Of a DNA stretch of 64,000 nucleotides, positions 1 through 10,900 are shown one piece after another. The DNA comes from Gnetum montanum (Eukaryota > Streptophyta > Gnetopsida > Gnetales > Gnetaceae). The notes beneath the pieces are model-generated. The model was not told the DNA's origin, searched no databases, and worked only from the letters and a program-made list of their open reading frames with translations. The stretch spans positions 216,099 to 280,098 of the forward strand of contig MNCI01004895.1 in assembly GCA_015680685.1 (NCBI GenBank), in the 5' to 3' direction. Made by a program: the position numbers and the translations under genes. Each line of letters opens with the position of its first letter. Positions within the stretch are counted from its first letter, which is position 1.

Positions 1-1170
1 GCAGATCGTCAAAGAGGAAATTGAACAACTCCTCAAGGAACGGTTCATCTATCCTATTATAGATAGTGGGTGGGTTAGCCCACTTGTAATAGTACCAAAG
101 AAAGGTGGAAAATGAAGGGTTTGTATAAATTTCAGGCTATTGAACATAGCAACATAAAAGGACCATTTTCCTTTGCCATTTGTGAACCAAGTGTTGGAAA
201 CCATATTTAGCCATTATTACTACAACTTTTTAGATGGTTATAGTGGTTATAACCAAATTTGGATAGCATCGAAGGATTAGGCCAAAACCACATTCACGAA
301 TTCCTAGGGGACTTTAGCATGCAAAAAGATGTTGTTCAACCTATGCAATGCCCCTAAAACATTCCAACACCTTGTCCTAAGCATTTTAAAATAGCATATT
401 GGTAGCAGGATGGAAGTATTCATGGGTGAATTCTCCACCTATGGGGCTACATTTGAGTAAGCCTCGAACCATCTTAAGTAATTGCTAAAAAGGTGTGTGG
501 AGACAAACCTTAGGCTCAACTTGCAGAAAAGCCACTTGATGTTCTAGGAGGGCATTATGTTAGGGCATAGAATTTTACAAAAAGGGATTGAGGTGGGCCC
601 TAAGAAAATAAGGTTCATCCAAGGAATTACCTTATAGCTAGAAATAGTTAAATATGTGAGGTCATTCCTTGGACACACTATCTACTATGGGCGATTCATC
701 AAGAATTTTTCTAAGATCACTAGACCATTGGTGGAGTTGACAAAGAAGAATGCTCTATTTTTCTAAACCAAGAAATGCGAATGTGCATTCTAGCAGCTCA
801 AGAAAAAGCTTGTAGAAAATCCAATTCTATGAGCACTTGACTAGTCTAGATCCTTTTACATCATAACAAATGCACCCAATTATGCCTTAGGAGTCATGCT
901 CATGCAATTGGATGATCAAAAATGTCCTTACTTCATCCATTGTATGAGCAGAAGCATTGTGGGTATGCAATTGAACTACACCACCACAGAGAAAGAAATA
1001 ATGGCAATGCTATTTGCCTTGGAAAAATTTAGGTACTATGTGCTTGGGTACAAAGTGTTTGTGCACATAGATCATAATGCAATTTGGTTCTTGATGAATA
1101 AGCCAATAGTAAGCCCTTATAGAACATACAGTGGAGAATTAGGTGGCCAACTTGTACATGTTGTATGAGG
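1..1170 (+). pseudogene. Element A: Ty3/Gypsy reverse transcriptase-RNase H remnant
   Basis: This is the polymerase part of a decayed Ty3/Gypsy retrotransposon that enters the window from the left. The first 200 bases translate to the usual start of a Gypsy reverse transcriptase (an ERFIYPIIDSGWVSPLVIVPKKG-like stretch followed by the INFRLLN region). Around 660-760 come the connection residues (YYGRFIKNFSKITRPL). At 840-1110 lies an RNase H segment with TTTEKEIMAMLFALEKFRYYVLG. The reading is broken by many stops and frame changes, so it cannot be expressed as one protein. At about 1120-1150 the RNase H sequence jumps into the downstream extra ORF, so integrase and much else are deleted. The same pol region is seen again in element C at 29180-30390, which supports the assignment. 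Confidence 0.85.
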
Positions 1171-1199
1171 TTGAGTTACAACATCATAAGGAGATGAAG

Positions 1200-1660
1200 C
1201 AGAAACTAAAATGACAAATGCTAAACTCTATATTCTCATAGAACACTTCACCGATCAATGATTAATAGTTGAGAACCTAGCCTATAGAATGAGTGACTAC
1301 CAAGAGCTGCAAAATGCTATGAGGACATTCGATGTTGAATGTAAACAATTCGTAGCCTAGTTTATCAATGCAAAGGAGTTGTCCCTTGCAATGCACTATT
1401 CATGGGATGCTCTTGTATTGTCCTACATTGGCAATGTTGCATGGATCGTGTATGATCCTTGGAGTAAGGAGGATAAGATGAAAGCATTATTGGATACTTT
1501 CCATCTTTCGCTAGTAGTCATAGCTATAGCTAGACAGCCATAACCATAACCTCAACCACAATAGCCTCATGCACAAAAAGTAGGAGAAGGTCCATTAGCA
1601 CCTTAAGAACCTCCACTACCTAGGACTATTTGATTTCCTCCTTGTCTTCAAGCTACCAGA
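1200..1660 (+). pseudogene. Element A: remnant of the extra 3' ORF
   Basis: This stretch matches the C-terminal part of the extra ORF of element C (34850-35280). Both contain a region encoding MNDYYEL-like, DVECK-FVA-F-N-KE and WDV-T-AHI-NVAW-like residues, followed by a lysine-rich K-KMKALLDAF end and a proline-rich tail. Here it is interrupted by stops (for example in the AWF segment). The function is unknown. The protein is not gag, protease, RT, RNase H or integrase, and it lies between pol and the 3' LTR, where Athila-type elements carry an env-like ORF. I see no signal peptide or membrane span in what remains, so an envelope role is not supported here. Confidence 0.6.
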
Positions 1661-1723
1661 GGGGTTTTGCTATCATTTTTTGTAGTAGTGTTCAAATTTA
1701 TTGTCATGAATACCAATTTTTGT

Positions 1724-1735
1724 AAAAGATGTAAA
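1724..1735. repeat. LINE target-site duplication, left copy
   Basis: AAAAGATGTAAA lies immediately before the first LINE base and is repeated at 4708-4719, right after the LINE poly(A). The extent of the right copy is slightly ambiguous because it fuses with the poly(A). Confidence 0.85.
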
Positions 1736-1760
1736 GTGGCTGCGACTGGGGGACAGACAT

Positions 1761-3779
1761 ATGAAATTCTTTTTTGCACAGGCGGTGGAACACCGCAGGA
1801 AACACCATCGCCCTCTGCACCGTTTCTTGCAGAACACGCAGACGCCCTCTCAATCCGGCGTGGATGAACTGCAGCGCTATTGGCAGCAGGTCTGGGAGTG
1901 GCAGGCCACTGACCCGATCTCTGTGCCCATTCCACAGGTTGTGACTCAAGCAAAGAATGCACGGCTACTAGCCCCCTTTTCCCAGCAGGAGTTGCACGTC
2001 GCGTTGAAAGATATGCAGGCGAACAAGGCGCCAGGGCCGGATGGCTGGCCCATCGAATTCTTTCGTGAGTATGAAGAGGTGCTGGGCAAAAATCTTCTCG
2101 ATGCTTTTAACCATATGCTGGTCTAGAGACAGGTCCGCAAAGAACTCAACTGCTCCCGTGTGGTCCTCATGCCAAAAATCGAAAACCCCACCACACCGGG
2201 CCATTTTCGGCCCATTGGGATCTACAACTCACTTCTTCGGCTGTTCTCCCGCATGCTTGTGGCCAGACTGGGCCCCCTCATGCCACGCTTGGTTGGGAAA
2301 AACCAGGCGGCGTTTATTAAAGGCCGCCACCTCCAAGATCAGGTGCTATTAGTGCACGAAATTCAGCACTCTCTGCATCGCGCAAAATACCCGGGCCTCT
2401 GCATCAAGCTCGATATTGCGAAGGCCTATGACTCTGTTAGCTGGGCAGCCCTACGGAAGGTGCTGATGGCCAAAGGTTTGGACAGTGACTTTGTGGAGCT
2501 CTGCCTGCAGCTACAAAGAAGTGAACGCTACTCCCTAGATATTGATGGGACTTTGAGGGGTTTCCAGGGGACAGGCCGTGGGTTGCATCAGGGCGATCCC
2601 CTCTCCCCCCTCCTCTTCCTCATCTTGATGGATCTCCTGCAAAGCTACTGTGTGGACGAGGGTGTCTAGGGCCTTGACGTGAACAGTGTGCGTTGCCTCA
2701 CCGCTCACTACGCGGACGACACCATGATCTTCGTCAGGGCTATTGTGCCGCAGGTCAAGGCGCTGATGAGGGCGCTGGACCGGTTCCAAAGGGAGGTGGG
2801 GCTGCAGACGAACGCGGGGAAGTCCGCATTGTACTTCACGCACACGCACCCGGCGGTGCACAGTAGGATTATCCAAATCATGGGGATCATGCCAGGGGAG
2901 GAGGAGGATAAGTATTTGGGCATCCCCATCCACAACTGGCATCGAAAGCAAACCTGGCAGGCCCTACTGATGCGAATCCAGCAGCGTACAGCCCATTGGA
3001 CGAATCACTTCCTCTCTCGTAAAGGAAAGATTGTTCTGGAAAACGTGGTTCTGGGGGCAATGGCCAGGTTCGGGGCTTCAATCATAGCCTTACCGGCTGC
3101 AGTGGTCACAAAGATTCACACGATCCTACGCAGTTTCGTGTGGTCAGGCGGGAAGGGGGGAAGGAAGATGCACCTGGTGGATTGGGCCACCACTACGCGG
3201 CCCCGCGAAGCCGGGGGGGTTGGCATTCTCCCCTTCACGGAGGAGGTGGTGTTAGGGTGACAACGCTTGATTTGGAGGCTCTTCACCATGCAGGAGGACC
3301 CCTCCACTTGGGCGCAGCTTCTATGGAGGAAGTACCGGCCCTGGAGGGCTGCAGGATCAGACTCGCTCGTGTGGAAGCAGCTTTGTGCTCAGATGGCCAC
3401 ATTGGGGGGCGTAGCGGAACCCCTTCATCCTAGGCAGTATCTTCGGGCGCGGTTCCCAGCGGACCCGCGTTGGAGGCTACTCTGGCGGGGGCCAATCCCG
3501 GAAAAGATCAAGGTGTTCGGGTGGCTGATTCTTCACAGGGCCCTTCCGGTTCGGACGTTTCTGCAGTACAGGGGCCTAGGGATTAGTCCACAGTGCCCCC
3601 TATGCACTCATGCGGAGGAGACACTGCTGCACTTCATGCAGGAGTGTCACGTCACCCGGCAATTTTGGCACACGTGTGGTTTGCGCCACATCCAGATCTC
3701 TGGGAATTCGCCCACTCTCACTGCGCTTTGGATTCTGTGGAAGGCCCGCAACGATTGTGTCTTCAAAAACGTGGCCTGC
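1761..3779 (+). pseudogene. LINE reverse transcriptase (ORF2 fragment)
   Basis: This is the reverse transcriptase of the LINE, responsible in intact relatives for target-primed cDNA synthesis. One reading frame runs from 1761 to the gap without any frameshift but with three stops (TAG 2124, TAG 2667, TGA 3258). Visible in order are the pre-RT region with NKAPGPDGWPIEFF, the finger region VVLMPKIENP and FRPIGIYN, the palm A motif KLDIAKAYDSVSW, the motif QGDPLSPLLFLI, the catalytic motif YADD at about 2712, and the thumb with YLGIPI. A reverse-transcriptase zinc-binding segment near 3595-3690 (CPLC, then LLHFMQEC) and the closing LWILWKARND follow. The C-terminus is lost in the N gap. The stops make it non-functional. 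Confidence 0.92.
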
Positions 3780-4433
3780 NNNNNNNNNNNNNNNNNNNNN
3801 NNNNNNNNNNNNNNNNNNNNNNNNNNNNNNNNNNNNNNNNNNNNNNNNNNNNNNNNNNNNNNNNNNNNNNNNNNNNNNNNNNNNNNNNNNNNNNNNNNNN
3901 NNNNNNNNNNNNNNNNNNNNNNNNNNNNNNNNNNNNNNNNNNNNNNNNNNNNNNNNNNNNNNNNNNNNNNNNNNNNNNNNNNNNNNNNNNNNNNNNNNNN
4001 NNNNNNNNNNNNNNNNNNNNNNNNNNNNNNNNNNNNNNNNNNNNNNNNNNNNNNNNNNNNNNNNNNNNNNNNNNNNNNNNNNNNNNNNNNNNNNNNNNNN
4101 NNNNNNNNNNNNNNNNNNNNNNNNNNNNNNNNNNNNNNNNNNNNNNNNNNNNNNNNNNNNNNNNNNNNNNNNNNNNNNNNNNNNNNNNNNNNNNNNNNNN
4201 NNNNNNNNNNNNNNNNNNNNNNNNNNNNNNNNNNNNNNNNNNNNNNNNNNNNNNNNNNNNNNNNNNNNNNNNNNNNNNNNNNNNNNNNNNNNNNNNNNNN
4301 NNNNNNNNNNNNNNNNNNNNNNNNNNNNNNNNNNNNNNNNNNNNNNNNNNNNNNNNNNNNNNNNNNNNNNNNNNNNNNNNNNNNNNNNNNNNNNNNNNNN
4401 NNNNNNNNNNNNNNNNNNNNNNNNNNNNNNNNN
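3780..4433. other. Assembly gap (654 N) inside the LINE
   Basis: This unbroken run of N covers the end of the LINE ORF and the start of its 3' UTR. Any reading frame drawn across it is meaningless. Confidence 0.99.
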
Positions 4434-4707
4434 CTGTTTCTGGGTTTCTGTCTTTGTGGGTCTTTGGTCTCCCATGGGTCGTGGGGTTCCGTGTCACGTT
4501 TGGGGGGGCGCGTGGGCGAATCCTGCCTGCGCGTTTCTCCATCGTGGTGGATGTTGCGGGTTGCTCTGTTTTCTCATGGTTCCTGGGCTTTTTTTTTTGC
4601 CCCGGGGACTCCTGTTTTGGGGCCATGGCTGAAGGTCCATGCTACGTGCAGCCGTAGCTTGTTCTTCTTTTTTGGGAATGATATACGCTCGAACTTTTCC
4701 TAAAAAA

Positions 4708-4719
4708 AAAAGATGTAAA
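4708..4719. repeat. LINE target-site duplication, right copy
   Basis: AAAAGATGTAAA occurs directly after the poly(A) of the LINE and matches 1724-1735 exactly. After it the Gypsy element resumes with CCATACACTTGGGCAC, which matches CCATACACTTAGGCAC in element C near 35367. Confidence 0.85.
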
Positions 4720-4864
4720 TCCATACACTTGGGCACTTAACATCAATTTGAGTTACTGTGTATGTCATTCAATCAATCAACAATCCCATACCTTCCAAAA
4801 ATTTTGTGAAGAACTTGTTACTCCTTTTGTTTACTTGAGGATGAATTTTCATTCAGTTGGGATA

Positions 4865-5654
4865 TGATGAGCCATGGTTGACTGTAATGCATCGATGTAA
4901 GTGCATGGATGCATGGATGCATACACCTCAACACATGGTTTGATGCATCAACACATATGCATTGAAGCAGTGTCTAGTCTTGCCTATATAAATGCACTCA
5001 TTTGCTGCATTTATGGCATTCATTCATTCATAGCTTAGCTAAACTCTTTCAATTTTTTTATTTAAGAGTTAGAATATTTTCTAAGTGTCCATAGTAAGAG
5101 TTGCCAAGTGACACTTTAGTGCGAACTGTAATAAAGACAAGCTTCTTGATAAACCTTGCATCACTTTGAATTAGCTTAATATTTCCTTAATGCATTTATT
5201 ATTCATGCAATTTATGTTCATGCATTTAACTAATTAATTAATAGTAAGTAATTAATGCACATAAGTACGACCATCTCGATTATATGTTAACACTTAGTAA
5301 TCCTAGTAGTGTTGCAACATGTGCAGGATGTGTACGTTGGATGGGAATGGATACTTATGTTAGGATTAGTTAGGCATTAACTAGTTCTTAGATTAATTAA
5401 ACATTTAAATACTTTATTTTCTATACTTAGGCAAACTTAATGAAAAACATAAAAGTTATACAAATCATGTATCTCATGTACACTTCACCCATGAACCTCA
5501 CAAGTGGAACTAGGAAGAAAACAATCACATCCTTAAAATTCACTACCTAGTTCTAGTGTACTTAGAAAGCTAAAGTCTATGGAATTCGACCAAATTGCTT
5601 AGTGAACACTAGTGATTTGTATGGTTGGGGATAGGGACTACTCGTTGATCATCA
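4865..5654 (+). repeat. 3' LTR of element A
   Basis: This long terminal repeat starts TGATGA and ends TCATCA, as in the other LTRs of this family (18163, 23875, 35470). It contains repeated GATGCAT-type motifs in U3, a TATA box (TATATAAA at 4985-4992), a CATTTATGGCATTCAT segment just downstream that is shared with 35640, and the family's AATTCGACC and GGTTGGGGATAGGG end region. It follows the element A tail (ACTTGAGGATGAATTTTCATT). No primer-binding site follows it, as expected for a 3' LTR. Confidence 0.8.
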
Positions 5655-7690
5655 AATGTTATTACCAAAGATTATAGAGGTTAAGATCAAACCTTATAAA
5701 TTTAAACATATTTCTTCTCTTAATCATCCATATTATTATTTCTATTGTCATTAAATTAGACACAAAAGAAGATAAAGTATTATCACTTGAAGGATAAATA
5801 CTAAGCAAGGTTCCAAAAGGACCTATAGATAAGCCAAAGCTTCATCTCTTTATGAGTGGTTATGTCACATTCCCATTTTAAAAAGAATTTTATTCATTAT
5901 ATGTTATAACAATAATTGAAATTATTTTTGAAAAACCTTAACAAAAGGGCACATTTGAATTACATAGTATGTCTCTTGATGGAACCTTTATAGGTTTAAC
6001 CTAAGGTATTTATGTTAGTAATTTAGAGGTCATGCTAAAATTATGTTGTGAAGCTAGTAATGATGAGTAACAACTAGTCAGAGAAAGTAGGGTGACCATC
6101 CTTTTTGGCAAGGGACTTTAGCCTAATCATGGTGGCATTGTCGGATTGTCTCTAAGAGGTAGATGTTGAAAGAAGAGAATATTAGGAACTTAGAAGCATG
6201 ACCCCAAAAATGCTCATTTACTCTCAATTCCATCACTAGTAAAATTTTGATCCTTTTTACTTATATATTTTTTAAATATTATTTTTTGAATGCATAATTC
6301 TAAATGTAACATATATTTGATGTTTATTGTGACATCTAGAAAAGTATGTCACAAGTCATATTAGAGAAAACTACAATCCTTAAAGAACCTAGAATATTGA
6401 TACATGTAGACTAAACATTAGTTTCACACTATTAATGTAGTGTTCCCATATTTTACTTTGCTTTATTAACTCAATATTGATCATTCAATGTTAGGCTTAT
6501 CTTATCTTTGTGTGACATCTAATGCCAATAAGTTGCTACCTCATCATTGACTATCTAGCTTAATGACATTCCTATGTTGTTGTGATGATTTCTTTGCCAC
6601 TTGAATAAGATAACCATTCAGGATTAATTGCTTGATTGAAAGACATTTATTTATCAACAATTTTCCTTATCTATGTATATACATCTTGATATTTAGTTGA
6701 CTCCTCATTGACTATTTTGTCCAAAGGTTTTTTTCATTCTTGAATCATTCTATTGTGAGCTTATTGTAAGAAATCATTGATTCATCCTTCATCATTTTAG
6801 CCGAACTTACTTGATTCCATTGACATGGTCGCTCCCACTTTTGGTCTCAACATACAATTGACTAATCATTGATCATTTGACCCAAAGGCTATCCTAGGTC
6901 CATCATCTACAAGGCCTACTTTGGAGCCTTAGTGTATGACGTGAAAAGATAGTTTTTTGCTTATCTATTGGTCCCCTTGGTACCTTACATGTAGAACAAG
7001 CATTGAACCTTTGTGTAATGAGCCTCTTCTATTGGCCAATTATATTATCCACTCTTCATAACAATTACATTTAAAAACCTTTATAATTGTTAAATCAATA
7101 TTAGTTTGATTTTTTGGAATAACTTGGTTTTTCTTCCTTTTGGAATGGGGGAGGGCATTGAAAGGTTAAACTTTTTGATAATATTTACCCTAATATATAG
7201 AGCCAAAGTAGAATTTTGTTTATAACTTAGCATTGGTCATTGGAATTCAACCAATCATTTGGAATTTCTATATCAATAGTCTTACCACTATGGTTGTAGC
7301 TTGATGTTTTATCAAAGAGCAAGCATTGCAAAAAATGGGTTAGAAAATATAAAGAGAAGTAATTTGTAAGTGGAGACTTGAATTTTAGATAACTTTCTTT
7401 AGAATATCGAAGGAAGGTGCTAGAAAATATTAGGTTACATGGTTAGCTAATTATCTTATTAGGTAAGAGGCTTCCAAGCTAACTTTATAACTATTTATCT
7501 CTTAAATAAACAAAAGGTCAAAGTGAGAGCTTTATACCATGTTAAAATTAACCACTCCAAGTTAAATGGCCATAGGTTCTTTAAGAGGGTTGACTTCCAA
7601 AGATACGTTTACATGGTTGAGAGAAGATTCCTTTTGAAAAAGTGTTTCCCAATTAGCCTCTAGAACCAATTTCTTAAAATGCTGCAAGTT
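5655..7690. other. Gene-free AT-rich stretch
   Basis: I see no reading frame of note, no RNA gene and no clear repeat boundaries. The sequence is AT-rich and resembles old decayed retroelement DNA in texture, but I could not match it to another part of the window. Confidence 0.5.
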
Positions 7691-7990
7691 TTGGGGTGAA
7701 CTCTATGCGCACACCACCTGCTTGGACCAAGAATCCATTCCATTTGAATTCCAAACTTAGACGGCTCCACAGAACAACATATTGCAAACGCTTGATAATC
7801 GAATAATCTTTTCATAACAATGAATTATTTTTGTAAACAGGAATCTCAAATCCTAATATACCTTCAATACGATGATCTCAAGACGGATTGATCTTTCCTG
7901 GATGGTAAGCCAAGGACAGAAATCTGAGGAAACAGCACACTAAAAACGAAGACAAGTGCAAGAAATTAAATAACCAGGACGAGAACAGAA

Positions 7991-10900
7991 TTAGCACTGA
8001 GGGAGGTCCTTGGGCGGGCGCATGATACTGGTCTGATTAGTAGGGCCGTTCTCAACGATAAACACCGTAGAAAGGCCGAGAACCACGTGCAGATCGAGGT
8101 GGCAGTGGAAGAACCACGCCCCGGGATTGTTGGCCACGAAACGGATGACCAACCATCCATTCGCCGGCACGTTCACCGTATTCCGCCTCACCGGATCCAC
8201 CAAATTGAAGTTCGCGGGGTCGCTGCTGGCGTTGAAGTTGCCGAGACCGCGGCCAACGACGTAAAAATCGTAGCCATGCAGATGCATGGGGTGGCTCTCG
8301 CCACCCAACATTCCGGTGCCCTGGAGCACCAGCTGCACCGTGGAATTGTACTTGAGCAACTTTACTTTCGTCGCCTGCTGGGTGAACTCCTGCGAATTCG
8401 ACAGATTCGTGTTCGTGTAGTTGAACGTCGACAACGGCGAGTCCGGGAAATCGGCGGTGTACACGCCAGAAATGTTGTAGTAGCGCGCCTGCAACACCGA
8501 CGTCGTGGTCGGGAGAACAAATGAGAAGTTGTTGAGGCTCGTCGATAACAGTTGGCCGGAGGACGGACAGGAGCCGTTGTTGGGCTTGCAGGCCAGAAAA
8601 TTGAGGCTGATGGTATAGAAGAGGTTGTTGTCTATATTCTTGGGGACCTTGGATGGGTACCTGTGTTTCAAATATCATAAGTTTGTGCAATGAGGCGTTA
8701 GCTAAGTGGTAAGAGTTTTGGCTTGGTAAATGTATGATTATCCCAAGTTTCAGAAATAAAAGTCATCATCCTAGCCTTATCCCAACAATATAGGGTACTG
8801 TACATGAGTTCTTGTTTGCCATTCACCTTTCTGAAGTATGTGTTTAAAATAATAATACTTTGGAGATAATGGTGGGTGTCATTTCTGGAGGATGCTTCAA
8901 AAGCAAAAATGTAAAATACAATAAAGACTCTGGTTGCTTTTGAAATTTTGGATAAATTTGGTTTGATTTGTATGTGCCAAAGAGAATATTTTATAGTTAA
9001 TGAAGGGTGGAAATTACTGGAGGACCTGGAGGTGCTTAGAAGAATGAGCTGGTAAATGGTTTGGGAATCTGTAAAGAAGATAAGTAGCCTATTAAAAAAA
9101 AGTTGCTACATCACTATCACAGGAGAGTGACCCAAATGAGGATAAAAACAAATGTGGAGGAGTTCTGTAAAGAAGATAAGTAGCCTATTAAAAAAAAGTT
9201 GCTACATCACTATCACAGGAGAGTGACCCAAATGAGGATAAAAACAAATGTGGAGGAGTTAAACTGCACAATATAACCATTACCCAAATGAGGATAAAAA
9301 CAAATGTGGAGGAGTTAAACTGCACAATATAACCATTAGAGAAAGACTTGGCGTTTTCTACAAGAAACTGTTTAAGAAAAGCTGTAACAAGGAAGATCAA
9401 AAAGGAAATCACAAAAAGCTATTATACATAATTCAAAAAAATTGCAAATAAAAAAATTATATAATGAGCCTCTTAAAAAGGTTTCTACATCATTGTAACA
9501 GGTGGATGAAGACTAAAAAAGATATATAGGAGAGATAAACTGCATACCATTAAAGAAACGTTGGTTACAAGACTAGGTTATAAAAATAGTGTTATAGATA
9601 GTTTATGCATGTCAAAAAAACACTAACCTTCGTAAAAAAGGTTGCTACTTCACTGTTTCAAGAAATGCAGGAAAGGCTTAAAAAAGGAAAAGTTAAAAAA
9701 AAACCAGAAAACAAGGAAAAAACTGCTGAAAATCTGCGTTTTCATAGAGATGCCTATCTCAAGGGGGAAAAAAACTATTGGAAATCTGCATTTTCATAGA
9801 GATGCCTATCTCTATTTTGTTGCAACCACCTTAAATGTGATATTAGTTAAAGAATTAAATTGAATTAAAGGTACAAGTTATCCAAATCGCTATAAAAATG
9901 ACGAATTCACCGCAGAAATAGCTTGCAGAACGGAGTGACTTCATATCTGTAACATTACCGACGCGAGTTGAGGCTGCGGAGGCTCTTCTCGAAGCGTCCG
10001 GCGACGGCGGTGTTGTTGAAGACAGGCAGGGTTGCGTTCACGGGGGTCGCGGACGAGTTGGCGCAGGAGTAGTCGAGAATGGCGGTGGTGGTGGACAGCG
10101 TCGTGGCAGCGATAGGGTTGGTGATGAACGCATGCGCGGCGACGTAGTAGCGACCGCAGCTCTGGTTGGCGGTGACGAGCACGTCCGTGGTCTGGCCGGG
10201 GCCGATAACGACGACGTCAGTGGAGTTGGGTTTGGTGTACAGCGCGTCCACGGCGACGACGGTCATGCTGTGGTTGGCCACGGCGACGAACATGTCCACG
10301 TTCATGGCGGAGTTGATCAGGCGGAGCCGCACGGTGTCGCCGCGGCGGTGGACGGGTATGCGGACGGTGGCGTTGGCGGAGCAGTTGAAGAAGTCCCCGG
10401 GCTGCGAGTTTATGGTGAGAGCGTCGGAGGCGTTGGGCAACGATCCGGTGTTGAAGGCGCGTTGGACGACTTCCATGGGGTTGGCGTTCCACCACTCGGC
10501 GAGTTGGACGGTGGCTTCGGTGTGGGGATGAGGGTAGGGATAGCGGGTGCCGGGGCGCGGGTGGATTATGAGGGGGCCGTACACGGTGGCTCTGAGCCAC
10601 GACGAGTGCGCGTGCCACCAGAGCGTGCCGACCTGGTTCGTGACGGTGAAGCGGTACGTGTAGTTCTTGCCCGGTAGGATCGGACACTGGGTCACGAACG
10701 CCGGCCCGTCCGCCCACCCGTTCCGAAATTGGTAGATTCCATGCCTGAATAAAACAATGAAGTATTGTTAGTTTAGCAGTAAGAATCTTGAAGTGAAAAT
10801 CCCACAATCTATATACAAGGAACAGTGACAGATGTTTTCAAACTTTAAAACAAGGAACAGTGACAGAGATGTTTTTAAACTTTAATCTCTTCTTACAAGG

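Larger units (their letters stand above)
1736..4707 (+). mobile_element. 5'-truncated plant LINE (L1-type) inserted in element A
   Basis: This non-LTR retrotransposon is flanked by a 12-bp direct duplication and ends in a poly(A) run (4702-4710), the hallmark of target-primed integration. It begins just upstream of the reverse-transcriptase domain, so the 5' UTR, ORF1 and endonuclease are missing. A gap of 654 Ns (3780-4433) hides the end of the ORF. The 3' UTR (4434-4700) is T/G-rich. Its base composition is far more GC-rich than the surrounding Gypsy sequence. The related sequence in element C (about 35330-35370) gives the uninterrupted form of the insertion site. Confidence 0.9.

Noticed and set aside
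3267-4703. Long frames across 3780-4433
   Set aside because: They run through 654 Ns and only look open because N codons cannot be stops.
8087-8524. Open frame of 145 codons on the plus strand opposite laccase 1
   Set aside because: It is the antisense shadow of the GC-rich laccase exon; the minus strand has the copper motifs and splice sites. The same holds for plus frames at 10132-10677 and 44405-44764.
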